The notes: generated by a model from the sequence alone, not told the origin. A stretch of 56,242 nucleotides of DNA from Legionella sp. (GCA_002786205.1 PEQM01000027.1:1-56242); one strand, 5' to 3'. Positions 27,916-36,116 are shown, numbered from the stretch's first letter. Translations and numbers: made by a program.

Positions 27916-29359
27916 AACCATGTTTCCTACGAATGCGTTGTAAAAAAAGCGCCATAATTTGTTGATATAAATTATCACCTAAAATTTTATCTTCTGTACC
28001 ATAATCAATATTTGGATTGTCATTAACCTCAATAACATAATGATGGTCGCCTTTACTTTTAATATCAACACCATACAAACCATCACCAATTAACTTGGTA
28101 CACTTTAATGCCACTTTGATTACTGCTTCAGGCACCTCATGCATAGGAACAGCCTCACAGCTGCCTTCCTTTTTTTCGTTACCACACCAATCATAAATCT
28201 GCCAATGATCTTTTGCCATAAAATACCGACAAGCAAAAAGAGGCTTGTTATCCAAAATACCTATCCGCCAGTCAAAATCCGTGGGAATAAAAGATTGAGC
28301 CAGCAACAAGTCTGACGTTTTAAAAAACTTACTTAATAACTTATGCAAAGAAACTCCATCTTCTACTTTCACTACGCCTAAAGAAAATGCGCTGTCAGGC
28401 TTTTTTAATACACAAGGAAAACTTATTTCAGGTAACTTGTTATCCTGTTTATTTAAGAAAAAAGTAGGTGGCGTCATAATTTGGTGCATATTGAGCAATT
28501 CAGCCAAATAGACTTTATTGGTACATTTGATTATTGATTGCGGGTCATCAATCACTACCAGATTCTCTTGAACCGCTCGACGTGCCAATCGATAAGTATA
28601 ATGATTTACTGCCGTTGTAGCGCGAATAAATAAGGCATCGTATTCACCGATGCTTTTACTTTCATTTTTATCAATCAAATCAACATTAAGCCCCATTTCT
28701 TCGCCTACGGCCACAAACCGCTCTAAAGCTTTCTTATTAGATGGCGGATTGACTTCTAAAGGGTCTACCAAAATAGCCAAATCGTGAAAGCGCTGTTTTT
28801 TTCTCATTTGATAAATGCGTTTTTTAGACAAATATTCTCTGGCTGCTTGCTGCATAAACAGCAGATGATGTTCAGGCACATCGGCAATAGTCAAAGGCAA
28901 AACACGCTTGATACACCATTCTCGTTTGAATTCCAAAGTAAATCGAATTAAAGGAATAGGAAATAAACTGTGCAGCAATTTAGCCAGGTTAGCATAGCGC
29001 TTGGCAACATTTTGTCCAAAATACAAACTTAAAATGAACTTTTCAGTTTTAATATCATGCAAACTATGCTGAATTTCATCATGAATGTCCTGTGAAATAA
29101 GTTTAGATAAGCTTAAATTGAGAATATCTTGTATCCCATGAACCGAGGGAAGTGCTTTATGATCTCTGGCTTGTGCTAACAGGGACACATAATAACCAAT
29201 ACTTTGGTAATTATATGACTGACAAAGATTAATAACTCGAAAGGATTTATTATGATGGTATTCATTTGAGCTTAAGTAAGTTGAGCTAGAAAGAATAGGG
29301 GCAAATTCACTAAGAAAAGTCCAATTTTCAGGATCGTCCGTAATTATAATGGTTTGCAT
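27908..29359 (-). CDS. RimK-like ATP-grasp ligase with RLAN N-terminal domain
   Basis: A 483-residue protein. The first ~190 residues fit an RLAN-type domain found at the N-terminus of a subset of RimK-like ligases. The C-terminal half, from about residue 200, is an ATP-grasp ligase: ALFIRATTAVNHYTYRLAR, DPQSIIKCTNKVYLAELL, PCVLKKPDSAFSLGVVKV (ATP-binding Lys), RYFMAKDHWQIYDW and the metal site YVIEVNDNPNID. ATP-grasp ligases of this type join an amino acid to a carboxylate through an acyl-phosphate. The gene starts immediately after the peptidase stop and overlaps the next ligase by eight bases. The substrate is unknown. Confidence 0.88.
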   Translation of the reverse strand: MQTIIITDDPENWTFLSEFAPILSSSTYLSSNEYHHNKSFRVINLCQSYNYQSIGYYVSLLAQARDHKALPSVHGIQDILNLSLSKLISQDIHDEIQHSLHDIKTEKFILSLYFGQNVAKRYANLAKLLHSLFPIPLIRFTLEFKREWCIKRVLPLTIADVPEHHLLFMQQAAREYLSKKRIYQMRKKQRFHDLAILVDPLEVNPPSNKKALERFVAVGEEMGLNVDLIDKNESKSIGEYDALFIRATTAVNHYTYRLARRAVQENLVVIDDPQSIIKCTNKVYLAELLNMHQIMTPPTFFLNKQDNKLPEISFPCVLKKPDSAFSLGVVKVEDGVSLHKLLSKFFKTSDLLLAQSFIPTDFDWRIGILDNKPLFACRYFMAKDHWQIYDWCGNEKKEGSCEAVPMHEVPEAVIKVALKCTKLIGDGLYGVDIKSKGDHHYVIEVNDNPNIDYGTEDKILGDNLYQQIMALFLQRIRRKHGYV

Positions 29360-30076
29360 TTAACTCTCTTTGGGTTCAATTATTAGCAAGTTGGCATCAT
29401 AAGTTAATACTCCTAACATAATAGAGTTAATTAACCGATTTACACTCACCTTATAATAATTATCATTAAATAAAGGATTGGTGGGATGAGGATCTGCTAC
29501 CACAACCGATCTTTTTTTTGCATCATAACCACATAGCACCACAAAATGTCCACAAGGCGTACCACGAATATCATCATAAATGGATTTACTATCTAAAGTG
29601 AATACTTCGCGCATGCTTCGATACAAATAAGTTGCACTTAATGCCGTTAAGATAGGAACTTGCCTGGCAAAATATTTTTTTAACAAATCAACATTAAGTG
29701 ATTGAAAACAAATAGTGCCCCCCTGCTTTAAATACTCCACATAAGCTATAGACTCTTTATGAATATAAATATCATCCTTTACTTCCATTTGAGCCTCAAG
29801 CTTATCAATAAGATACTGATTGTCTCCTTGAGTATGTTTAAACCAGGTGGGATCGAATATATTGAGATTATAAATATATATCTTGGTATTAAAGCCTCTT
29901 TCCTGCGCATGCTTTCCCAGCATAGGACTTAGTGTCCCACCTGAAATTGAGCGCTCTACCGTTTGGATAACCTCGTCTAACGTAATCTTAAAGCCGTAAT
30001 ACTGATAGATGGCATGTAAACTGGTAGGGCCACAGGTTTCATCATCTGGCTGTACCTGAATTACTATCTCAATCAT
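29360..30076 (-). CDS. C39-like cysteine peptidase
   Basis: A 238-residue soluble protein with the papain/C39 fold: Gln9 and Cys15 in VQPDDETCGPTSLHAIYQYYG (shown in parts: QPDDETCGPTSLH), the His in CGHFVVLCGYD and the Asp in VVADPHP, giving a full catalytic set. C39 peptidases cleave after double-Gly leaders, but here no transporter is fused or adjacent. It heads the four-gene cluster. The ATG at 30076 has AGGAAAGG about eight bases upstream; an in-frame TTG at 30097 is less likely. Peptidases of this kind recur beside RLAN-type ATP-grasp ligases, so a role in maturing or releasing a peptide-like product is reasonable inference. Confidence 0.86.
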   Translation of the reverse strand: MIEIVIQVQPDDETCGPTSLHAIYQYYGFKITLDEVIQTVERSISGGTLSPMLGKHAQERGFNTKIYIYNLNIFDPTWFKHTQGDNQYLIDKLEAQMEVKDDIYIHKESIAYVEYLKQGGTICFQSLNVDLLKKYFARQVPILTALSATYLYRSMREVFTLDSKSIYDDIRGTPCGHFVVLCGYDAKKRSVVVADPHPTNPLFNDNYYKVSVNRLINSIMLGVLTYDANLLIIEPKES

Positions 30077-30184
30077 AAATAGACCTTTCCTTGTCAAGGG
30101 ATAGTTACTTATTTTAACTTAGACAGGTCTTGAGAGTTTGTCAAATTGAATTATGAAATATCATAGCCTTATGTGCGAAGCGAA

Positions 30185-30508
30185 TTAATCTGATATAACC
30201 AGACATTGCTCTCCTTGTGTAACCAATGTCACCTTGGTATTTTTATCCAAGGTCAAAGAGCCACAGGGAATATCTGCGCCGGTAAGAGCATTTTTCCTAT
30301 AACCAAAGGAGTAAATTTTATGTACAGGCCCTTTTCCTGAGTAAGACTTCCCCAAGCCGCCAACTCGTTTACCTTCGACAAGATAACCAACAGCGGCAGC
30401 TTTATCAGCCATAGTCACTGTAATCTCAATGATATCTTCAGCAAATCCATTTGCCGTAAAAAAGAAGCTTAAAGACAAAATCCAAGCTTTTGTAAAATTC
30501 ATACTCAT
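30185..30508 (-). CDS. Small exported protein, unknown function
   Basis: A 107-residue protein with a signal peptide (KAWILSLSFFFTANGFA, cleavage before EDIIE). The mature part of about 80 residues is beta-rich with repeated Gly motifs (GKRVGGLGKSYSGKGP) and one Cys pair (PCGS and QCLV). The pattern GxLGxSYS...GYRKN...CG resembles a family of small Legionella exported paralogues, though I cannot name it. GGGAG lies five bases before the ATG at 30508; an in-frame TTG 15 bases earlier is unlikely. It lies 108 bases upstream of the peptidase gene on the same strand and may share its promoter region. Confidence 0.65.
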   Translation of the reverse strand: MSMNFTKAWILSLSFFFTANGFAEDIIEITVTMADKAAAVGYLVEGKRVGGLGKSYSGKGPVHKIYSFGYRKNALTGADIPCGSLTLDKNTKVTLVTQGEQCLVISD

Positions 30509-30615
30509 ATTGACTCCCTTCAATAACCATGAATTCAGCGTCTTAACCTATTTTTTTAGTATAGATCATGAGATAAAATAAATACAAAAAAGACATAAAA
30601 AAAACATGTTCCAGC

Positions 30616-32136
30616 TTAAAGCAAACTAATTTTTCCTATATTAAGAATAGAGTCCTCTGCTGGTTCAGCAGTAATCAGATGAGTGGTATTACTCAACTCA
30701 TTAATACCAATCCGTCTTTTAGGACCAGGTTCTGCGGTATCAAAAAAGCCCTCTCTCTTTCTTTTTTTCAGAGAATTGGCAAATACTACCTGTAGAAAAG
30801 ACAGCTCTGCTGATAATTCACTACTGTTGATATGGTTTCTAAACTCTTGCAGTAAAGACGTCCTCGTGTACCCTTTATCAATAAGGTAAGAGCAATAATG
30901 AAGTACTAATTGAATCTGACCCACGCCACCACAACAAGACAATAAATTTTCAAAATCTTCTGTTATGAATTGATGATTAATCAATTTTTTTATTACCTGA
31001 TTCAATGATAAAATCACCTCTCGATATTTTTTATCTTTCAGCAATTCTATAATTTGATCAGAGGTCAGCGAAAGCTCTTTAAATATCGGATAAGCAGTTT
31101 TTACTGCATTAAAATTATCCCAAATCTCGTCATTGTTTGCCAAAATTACAATGTCATTCGGCTGTAATTTCAAAATTTTAAAAATCACACGCTCTTGCAT
31201 CACGTTAATAAAATGCTGATAACTTTGTCCTGTCGCTATAACAGACAATATAAAGTCAGCGGTGAGGTGAAGCCATTGCAGATGCTTGAAATTCTTTTTT
31301 ATATAATCAACATATTGAAGGTGCTCATGATCTTTCATGATATAAAGAAGGTATTCGTCAGTAAACCCAAGCTCATAGAGTTCTCTGGATGCTGTTTTGA
31401 TCCTGGAGAGATAGTCTAAACCAGACTCGCCAGAAAGTAGCGCGATGACAGAGGAATAATTAAAATCAAAAAGTGTCCATACTTTAGTGTTTTGTATTAT
31501 TTGACGCAAATAAAGCAGCCCCTTCTCATCACCTGGAGCTATTTGCAATAAAGAATCACTAAAAAAGTCTAATTGTAATAATAAGTCACTGTTTTGAGCG
31601 ACTTCAAGTAATGTGTCATAACCATGTGCTTGAGCCAATACACTTACAACTTCTTGTTGATTAAATTCAAGCGCACGTAGGTTAAAACAAAGCTCCTTTA
31701 GCGGATCTAAAGTATCTATTTCATCGGTTTCCAGGCCGTCACCGCTTTCATTGCTTTTGAATACCAATCGTTTTAAAAAAAGGGCATACTCTTTAATGCA
31801 TTCAAACAATTGCTGCCCATCCAGCTCTAATAAAGCAACAATAATACTTTCTCGAGAAAAGCCAAGCACTCTTAAAAAGACAAAATGGTCTAGTAATAAT
31901 TGTACCAATATCCAGCCATTGGCTTTTGAAAACAAGTCCACCACTTGCTCATGAGACAATCCCAAGGGATATCCCAAAAGGCTCTCTATAACAAAAAGAT
32001 ATTCATCATATTCAACAAAAAGCGGTTTTTTACTGATTAAACTTTGTATTTGCTCCGAGATAAAACTTTGGTCATTAAGTTGCTTTATAACTTCCTTTAA
32101 AGTAGTTTCTTGATCCACGATCAACGATTCATCCAT
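30616..32136 (-). CDS. TALE-register helical-repeat protein with nuclear-localisation-like motif
   Basis: A 506-residue protein with no export signal. Residues 58-453 form eleven tandem repeats, nearly all 33 residues: starts at about 58, 91, 156, 189, 223, 256, 289, 322, 355, 388 and 421, with a 32-residue acidic insertion in repeat 2 and one extra residue in repeat 4. Aligned to TAL-effector repeats, hydrophobics fall at positions 6, 9, 19 and 22, with Gly15 in repeats 1, 2, 3 and 5. Positions 12-13 vary (KA, EL, QA, GE, DH) but are not classical RVDs. The tail has KKRKRE (457-462) and PKRR (472-475), a bipartite basic motif. A nucleic-acid-binding effector is plausible; mTERF-like or PPR-like solenoids are alternatives. 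Confidence 0.72.
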   Translation of the reverse strand: MDESLIVDQETTLKEVIKQLNDQSFISEQIQSLISKKPLFVEYDEYLFVIESLLGYPLGLSHEQVVDLFSKANGWILVQLLLDHFVFLRVLGFSRESIIVALLELDGQQLFECIKEYALFLKRLVFKSNESGDGLETDEIDTLDPLKELCFNLRALEFNQQEVVSVLAQAHGYDTLLEVAQNSDLLLQLDFFSDSLLQIAPGDEKGLLYLRQIIQNTKVWTLFDFNYSSVIALLSGESGLDYLSRIKTASRELYELGFTDEYLLYIMKDHEHLQYVDYIKKNFKHLQWLHLTADFILSVIATGQSYQHFINVMQERVIFKILKLQPNDIVILANNDEIWDNFNAVKTAYPIFKELSLTSDQIIELLKDKKYREVILSLNQVIKKLINHQFITEDFENLLSCCGGVGQIQLVLHYCSYLIDKGYTRTSLLQEFRNHINSSELSAELSFLQVVFANSLKKRKREGFFDTAEPGPKRRIGINELSNTTHLITAEPAEDSILNIGKISLL

Positions 32137-32205
32137 AATTTATTTTAAAAAAATATAAAGTTTCATTGTAATTCATCGTCTGCAACGGAAGCAAACTTGA
32201 CACAT

Positions 32206-34158
32206 TCAATCGGAGGCATGTAATGCTGCTACCGGCTCCAACAAATCTTCTAAAGAATCTTTGTTTTTTTCTACTGCTTTATTTTTAGGGATAAAAAATC
32301 CCCAGGTGCAAGGAAGTGAAGATTCTACTTCAGCCTCTATCAAAGACACTCTGAGTGGCTTTTTTTGCTGCTGATATAATCCATGTAAATAACCAGCTTG
32401 TAAGACTACAGCCACAACTAATTCTTTTGCCAATTGCTCTTTTTGCGCAGCATCCAACTGATGATAAAATGCCAATAGGCCTATTAAATTGGCTGCATCT
32501 TGTTCAGGAACTACAGAATTTATCAAAGGCCTATTGAGCGGACTTTCTGCATAGAACCTATTGAGAGTCCAATTTAACCCAGCAGTCTGACTTCTTGCAA
32601 AGGAAACCTCTTTGCTGATTGCATTAAAAAATATCTCATCTACTATATTAAAAATGCATTGTTGTTGAAATTGCTCATGAAACCAAGCAATAAATTGCCT
32701 TTGCTCCTCAAACCGCTCCCTCGCTTGCATGATAAACTGTATTAACGTATCAACCTGCTGCGGATGTGTTTGACTTGACAACTCAGCTCTCATGCCCATA
32801 TGAGGGGCTAGAGTAATAAAAAAGATCTGCATGTCTTTTTTTAAAGTACAAAGCGCCGGCAAATAGCCGGCGACGCAATAACCACTCTGCAAGTCAGCAG
32901 ATTTTTCGCTGAATTCAAAACAAGCCTCTTCATTATTGGCTTCTACAAAAGTTAGCTGTTCCGATTCATCAGGTTTCAAATATGGTTGAAATAGATCACT
33001 TGCAAAAAAACGCGCTATCAGCGGTGACGATTGGAAATGCTGTTTTAATACAATATAAGTATTTAATTTTTGATTTCTTTCTTGATTATCTACTACAGGA
33101 ATTAATGCCCCAGGATTTTTATCACAAACGCCAACTAACAACATCAGATGGCTGGTAAAACGATGTAACCGCCAATTAGAAGGATGCCTGGTCGCCATCC
33201 CTGCCTCTACCGCAGCATCCTCTAGCATGAGATACAGCTGGGATAAATCAGCCGTAAACGCTCGCCCCCAAACCATGGTAGTAGCTAATACAATGATTTT
33301 ATTAGCTAAATATTCAAAAAACAATTTTACAGCTGGAGATTGACTCAAGGGGTAGATACTCATTAACCATCCCAAAACCTGGGCAGAAGTAGCCTGCTCT
33401 ACAGAAGAAAATGAACCACACTCTACTTGCTCATTATCATGAAATTCAACTAAAAGACCGACTACAGAAAAGATCATATCTTGAACAAGGGGATTATTAA
33501 ATCCATTTTCTAGGTAAGGCAATAGCAGCATGGTGCGTTTATAAATCTCTAGCGCATGAGCTTTTGCATGATGAAGTTTATGGTTTTTCAAAGCGACGTG
33601 ATCTAATAACGGCTCATGTATGGCTCTTAAATCTTGCAGTAACTGCCGGTAATTTGCAGGCAAGATCGTCAAAAAATCAGACAATTTATCTTCGATATAA
33701 CCAGGCAAACTCATTTGCAGTTTTAAAGAAGCAACCAAGATCTCCAAATGATTCGCATTGAGGCTCAGTGATGCCTCTTGGCAAGCATTTTTTATATAGG
33801 CAATAAATTGATGATAGGCTTCATTCTCTTCACTATGCAATGAGGCTAAAAAGCTTAACGTCTCTTCATTAAGCAACCAAATTTTTCCTGTTTGATGATA
33901 GAGTAAGAGCGCGTTGTTTAATAATGAGGGGAATTCTGTCTTCTCTGCCAGTTGAATATAATACCTGATGGCTCGAAAATAAAAATCGCCAGCAGCATAT
34001 TGATTTATTAAGTCCTGATAAAGAGAGGCCAGAAATGGGGTGGTTTCTAATGAATAGCCGTTTTTTTTCAAACGGGCTAAAAAAATTTCAGTGCTTTCTC
34101 GCAATGTAATCGGATGTGCTGAAGAAAAAATTCGGCATCCGGTCACTATATTTCCCAT
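32206..34158 (-). CDS. Large helical protein, probable effector, with possible N-myristoylation motif
   Basis: A 650-residue protein predicted almost all-helical with no signal peptide, and no recognised domain. The ATG at 34158 has a strong GGGGAGG ribosome-binding site. The start MGNIVTGC fits the eukaryotic N-myristoylation pattern (Gly2, Thr6), with Cys8 near enough for palmitoylation. The C-terminus is acidic then hydrophobic (SLEDLLEPVAAL), as in some Dot/Icm secretion signals. It lies 69 bases upstream of the repeat-protein gene on the same strand, so the two may be cotranscribed. Effector status and lipidation are inference. Confidence 0.65.
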   Translation of the reverse strand: MGNIVTGCRIFSSAHPITLRESTEIFLARLKKNGYSLETTPFLASLYQDLINQYAAGDFYFRAIRYYIQLAEKTEFPSLLNNALLLYHQTGKIWLLNEETLSFLASLHSEENEAYHQFIAYIKNACQEASLSLNANHLEILVASLKLQMSLPGYIEDKLSDFLTILPANYRQLLQDLRAIHEPLLDHVALKNHKLHHAKAHALEIYKRTMLLLPYLENGFNNPLVQDMIFSVVGLLVEFHDNEQVECGSFSSVEQATSAQVLGWLMSIYPLSQSPAVKLFFEYLANKIIVLATTMVWGRAFTADLSQLYLMLEDAAVEAGMATRHPSNWRLHRFTSHLMLLVGVCDKNPGALIPVVDNQERNQKLNTYIVLKQHFQSSPLIARFFASDLFQPYLKPDESEQLTFVEANNEEACFEFSEKSADLQSGYCVAGYLPALCTLKKDMQIFFITLAPHMGMRAELSSQTHPQQVDTLIQFIMQARERFEEQRQFIAWFHEQFQQQCIFNIVDEIFFNAISKEVSFARSQTAGLNWTLNRFYAESPLNRPLINSVVPEQDAANLIGLLAFYHQLDAAQKEQLAKELVVAVVLQAGYLHGLYQQQKKPLRVSLIEAEVESSLPCTWGFFIPKNKAVEKNKDSLEDLLEPVAALHASD

Positions 34159-34312
34159 AATGCCTCCCCTTAACTAAAATTTACATTAAATGAATTTATA
34201 AAATAAATAAGTAATAATTAAACTGTTAGTTAATGCTTATCTTTTTTGCATAAAACGGGAACTTTTGGAACCTACACCAACAACTAATACTACATGTTTA
34301 ACCTAAAATAAA

Positions 34313-34336
34313 TCAGGCTCTCATCAAAGAGCCTGA
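34313..34336 (-). terminator. Rho-independent terminator of the outer-membrane barrel gene
   Basis: Perfect 9-base stem TCAGGCTCT / AGAGCCTGA with a six-base loop. Read on the minus strand it is followed by TTTATTTTAG, a T-rich tract, 13 bases past the stop of the gene ending at 34349. Confidence 0.8.
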
Positions 34337-34348
34337 CTCCAAAATTCA

Positions 34349-35074
34349 TCAAGCCGCATACTGAATACCGAGCATAAACGTATTGGTCATAGGATTTTGA
34401 TTGTTTTCACTAATTGTATAATTGTCTATGGTACCAGGGACATACGTTAATGTAACGCCAGGAGACGCACCATAAGTGATCAAATAAGATCCCGTAACAG
34501 ACCAATTAGCATCTACATTATACCCTATGCCTAATTTCGCTGCCGGCAATGCAGCCGCCTGATTGCTTTTTTTAGTCAGTGTGTAAATACTGGTAATGGG
34601 ATCATCAGGATAAACATAAGAGGTATTATCTAATTGCAAGTTTTGAATCATCCCCCCTACTTTAGCATACAAAGTATAATAGGTTTGAACATAGGAAAGG
34701 CCTATCAAAGCATCAAAACCACTGATGGTGTATTTACTCCGCATGTTTACAGGGTACGCATAAGCAACGACCGGAAGCTGATAGGTTGTATTACCATAGT
34801 AGCCCCAACCAAGCTCACCCGTTATGCCATACTCATCATCCATCATATGGATTAAACCCGCAGCCAGACGACCGCTTAGCTGATTTTGTGACTTGCTCTC
34901 AACAACAGGAGCATTGATACCATTTAGTGTTACGCCGTCTGTCGTAGCCCAAGTGTACCCACCTTCAATAGAAGCAAAAGCCGAAGGAGAACAGTCTGTA
35001 TCCCCCATAGCACCCGCCAATGCTGTGCCTACAGCAAAAGACGAAATCAACGATCCTAAAACTAGTTTTTTCAT
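34349..35074 (-). CDS. Outer-membrane beta-barrel protein
   Basis: A 241-residue protein with a classic signal peptide (KKLVLGSLISSFAVGTALA). The mature part is a series of amphipathic strands rich in Tyr, Gly and aromatic residues (GELGWGYYGNTTYQLPV, LIGLSYVQTYYTLYAKVGG, AKLGIGYNVDANWSVTGSYL) and ends in a strand closing with YAA, typical of eight-stranded barrels of the opacity/OmpA-like surface-protein type. It likely forms a surface porin or adhesin. A strong terminator follows at 34313. Confidence 0.85.
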   Translation of the reverse strand: MKKLVLGSLISSFAVGTALAGAMGDTDCSPSAFASIEGGYTWATTDGVTLNGINAPVVESKSQNQLSGRLAAGLIHMMDDEYGITGELGWGYYGNTTYQLPVVAYAYPVNMRSKYTISGFDALIGLSYVQTYYTLYAKVGGMIQNLQLDNTSYVYPDDPITSIYTLTKKSNQAAALPAAKLGIGYNVDANWSVTGSYLITYGASPGVTLTYVPGTIDNYTISENNQNPMTNTFMLGIQYAA

Positions 35075-35154
35075 AATGTAACAAACTCACTCCATTTTAC
35101 AGTAGCAACTAATTTAAAACAGTTCAGTATGAATTGCCAGATAAAAAGGAAATA

Positions 35155-35183
35155 AAAAAGCCAGGAGTTAATCCTGGCTTTTT
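35155..35183 (-). terminator. Rho-independent terminator of the Rsm-like RNA
   Basis: Stem GCCAGGA / TCCTGGC with a five-base loop (35160-35178), flanked by five A on one side and five T on the other, so it can terminate in either direction. The 5' arm on the minus strand includes a GGA, as in Rsm-type RNAs. Confidence 0.85.
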
Positions 35184-35257
35184 CGCAGTCATCCACAAAT
35201 GACGTCCTGTCTTTAGTTATCCCGACTTTTCATTAATCACAATCCGTTGCACGACCT
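35155..35257 (-). ncRNA. RsmY/RsmZ-like CsrA-titrating small RNA
   Basis: Predicted transcript of about 100 nt on the minus strand between a promoter at 35263-35290 and the terminator at 35155-35183. It has no ORF but at least five GGA motifs, at 35243-35245, 35220-35223 (GGGA), 35205-35207, 35192-35194 and 35172-35174, several in or beside small hairpin loops (AGT-CGGGATA-ACT; GTCAT-TTGTGG-ATGAC). Repeated GGA-in-loop is the hallmark of Rsm RNAs that bind CsrA. A LetA-type palindrome about 180 bases upstream supports the call. Whether it is RsmY or RsmZ cannot be decided from this window. The transcription start is inferred. Confidence 0.72.
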
Positions 35258-35262
35258 ACATC

Positions 35263-35290
35263 CCTATAAGTCTTAATTCAAATGTAGCAA
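35263..35290 (-). promoter_or_regulatory. Candidate promoter of the Rsm-like RNA
   Basis: On the minus strand TTGCTA (35285-35290) and TATAGG (35263-35268) are separated by 16 bases, a reasonable sigma-70 pair. The predicted start at about 35256 gives an RNA of about 100 nt ending at the terminator. A second TATGAT box near 35380 would give a longer RNA. Confidence 0.4.
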
Positions 35291-35433
35291 GTGCTTAAGA
35301 GTAGCGCAAGAGCAACAATCAGGCTCAATTTATTGAACACGGCTTTCTTTTTTAACACAAAAAAATAAATTCCACTTTTATCATAGGGTTATAATTTTAA
35401 CAAGCCAGCCCCCATCCTTTTCTCTCATGCATT

Positions 35434-35447
35434 TGAGAAATTTCTTA
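35434..35447. promoter_or_regulatory. LetA binding site upstream of the Rsm-like RNA
   Basis: TGAGAAATTTCTTA matches the palindromic LetA consensus TNAGAAATTTCTNA exactly. Its centre lies about 184 bases upstream of the inferred RNA start, similar to the distant GacA site known at other rsm promoters. LetA is the response regulator that switches Legionella to its transmissive phase by inducing RsmY and RsmZ. Confidence 0.8.
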
Positions 35448-35640
35448 CATTGAAATAAGCAGAGAAAACGATCCACGATTCCCCATACCACATGGATCAT
35501 GCTGCATAAAGATAGAATCGTTAACTTGTTGATATTAAAAAAATTTATGTATCATATTATTTTATTGTTCACACTGCCTCTTGATTATACGGTATCTTAT
35601 GGTAATTTATTCAAAAATCACTTACGTTAGAACCCTAATA

Positions 35641-36000
35641 ATGAATCACGCAGTCAACCAAACTAAAAAAGACAAATTAGAAATCATAGATTGGCTTATC
35701 GAACATTTTCCGCAAGCCTTCTTTAAAAAAAGAAACCAGATTAAGCCTTTAAAAATTGGTATATTTGATGACATTATTGATTTTTATGAGCGTCTGGACA
35801 CGCCTCCCTTTAGCAAAAAAGCCCTCAGAGAAGCATTGAGTTATTACAGTGCCTCCCCTGCTTACCTCATGTGTCAAAAAGAGAATGCTGCACGCGTAGA
35901 TATTTATGGCAACGAAATAGAATTAGTCACTGCAGATCAGGCAAAATATGCTTATCAGCGTTACCAGGAACGTTATGCTAACCGCACTAAAAACAGCTAG
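35641..36000 (+). CDS. Minimal ProQ/FinO-domain RNA-binding protein
   Basis: The 119-residue protein is essentially one ProQ/FinO domain with no linker or Tudor-like C-terminal domain. Visible family features: a helical start, WLIEHFPQAFFKKRNQIKPLKIGIF (the ProQ core FPQAF...KPLKIGI) with the conserved basic face, SKKALREALSYYSASPAYL and an RVDIYGNE turn. Such proteins bind structured RNAs and small RNAs. The ATG at 35641 is preferred; a TTG at 35581 would give 139 residues, but the extra part does not resemble the domain. It is divergent from the Rsm-like RNA, and a LetA box lies about 200 bases upstream. Confidence 0.85.
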   Translation: MNHAVNQTKKDKLEIIDWLIEHFPQAFFKKRNQIKPLKIGIFDDIIDFYERLDTPPFSKKALREALSYYSASPAYLMCQKENAARVDIYGNEIELVTADQAKYAYQRYQERYANRTKNS

Positions 36001-36020
36001 GGCGTGAATTAAATGTATCG

Positions 36021-36076
36021 ATACCCAAGCGCCTGCAAAAGACGATGTCCGTTCTGTCGATTGTCGCCTTGGGTAT
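36021..36076. other. Inverted repeat in the proQ/ubiG intergenic region
   Basis: ATACCCAAGCG (36021-36031) pairs with CGCCTTGGGTAT (36065-36076), leaving an inner segment with its own short complementary parts. It lies between converging genes and could be a bidirectional terminator or a structured RNA element, but has no T-run. Only pairing is seen here; function is not assigned. Confidence 0.3.
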
Positions 36077-36116
36077 AGGCTTTGCGAACAAGTGGCTTAG
36101 CTTTTTCTTGTTGCAA

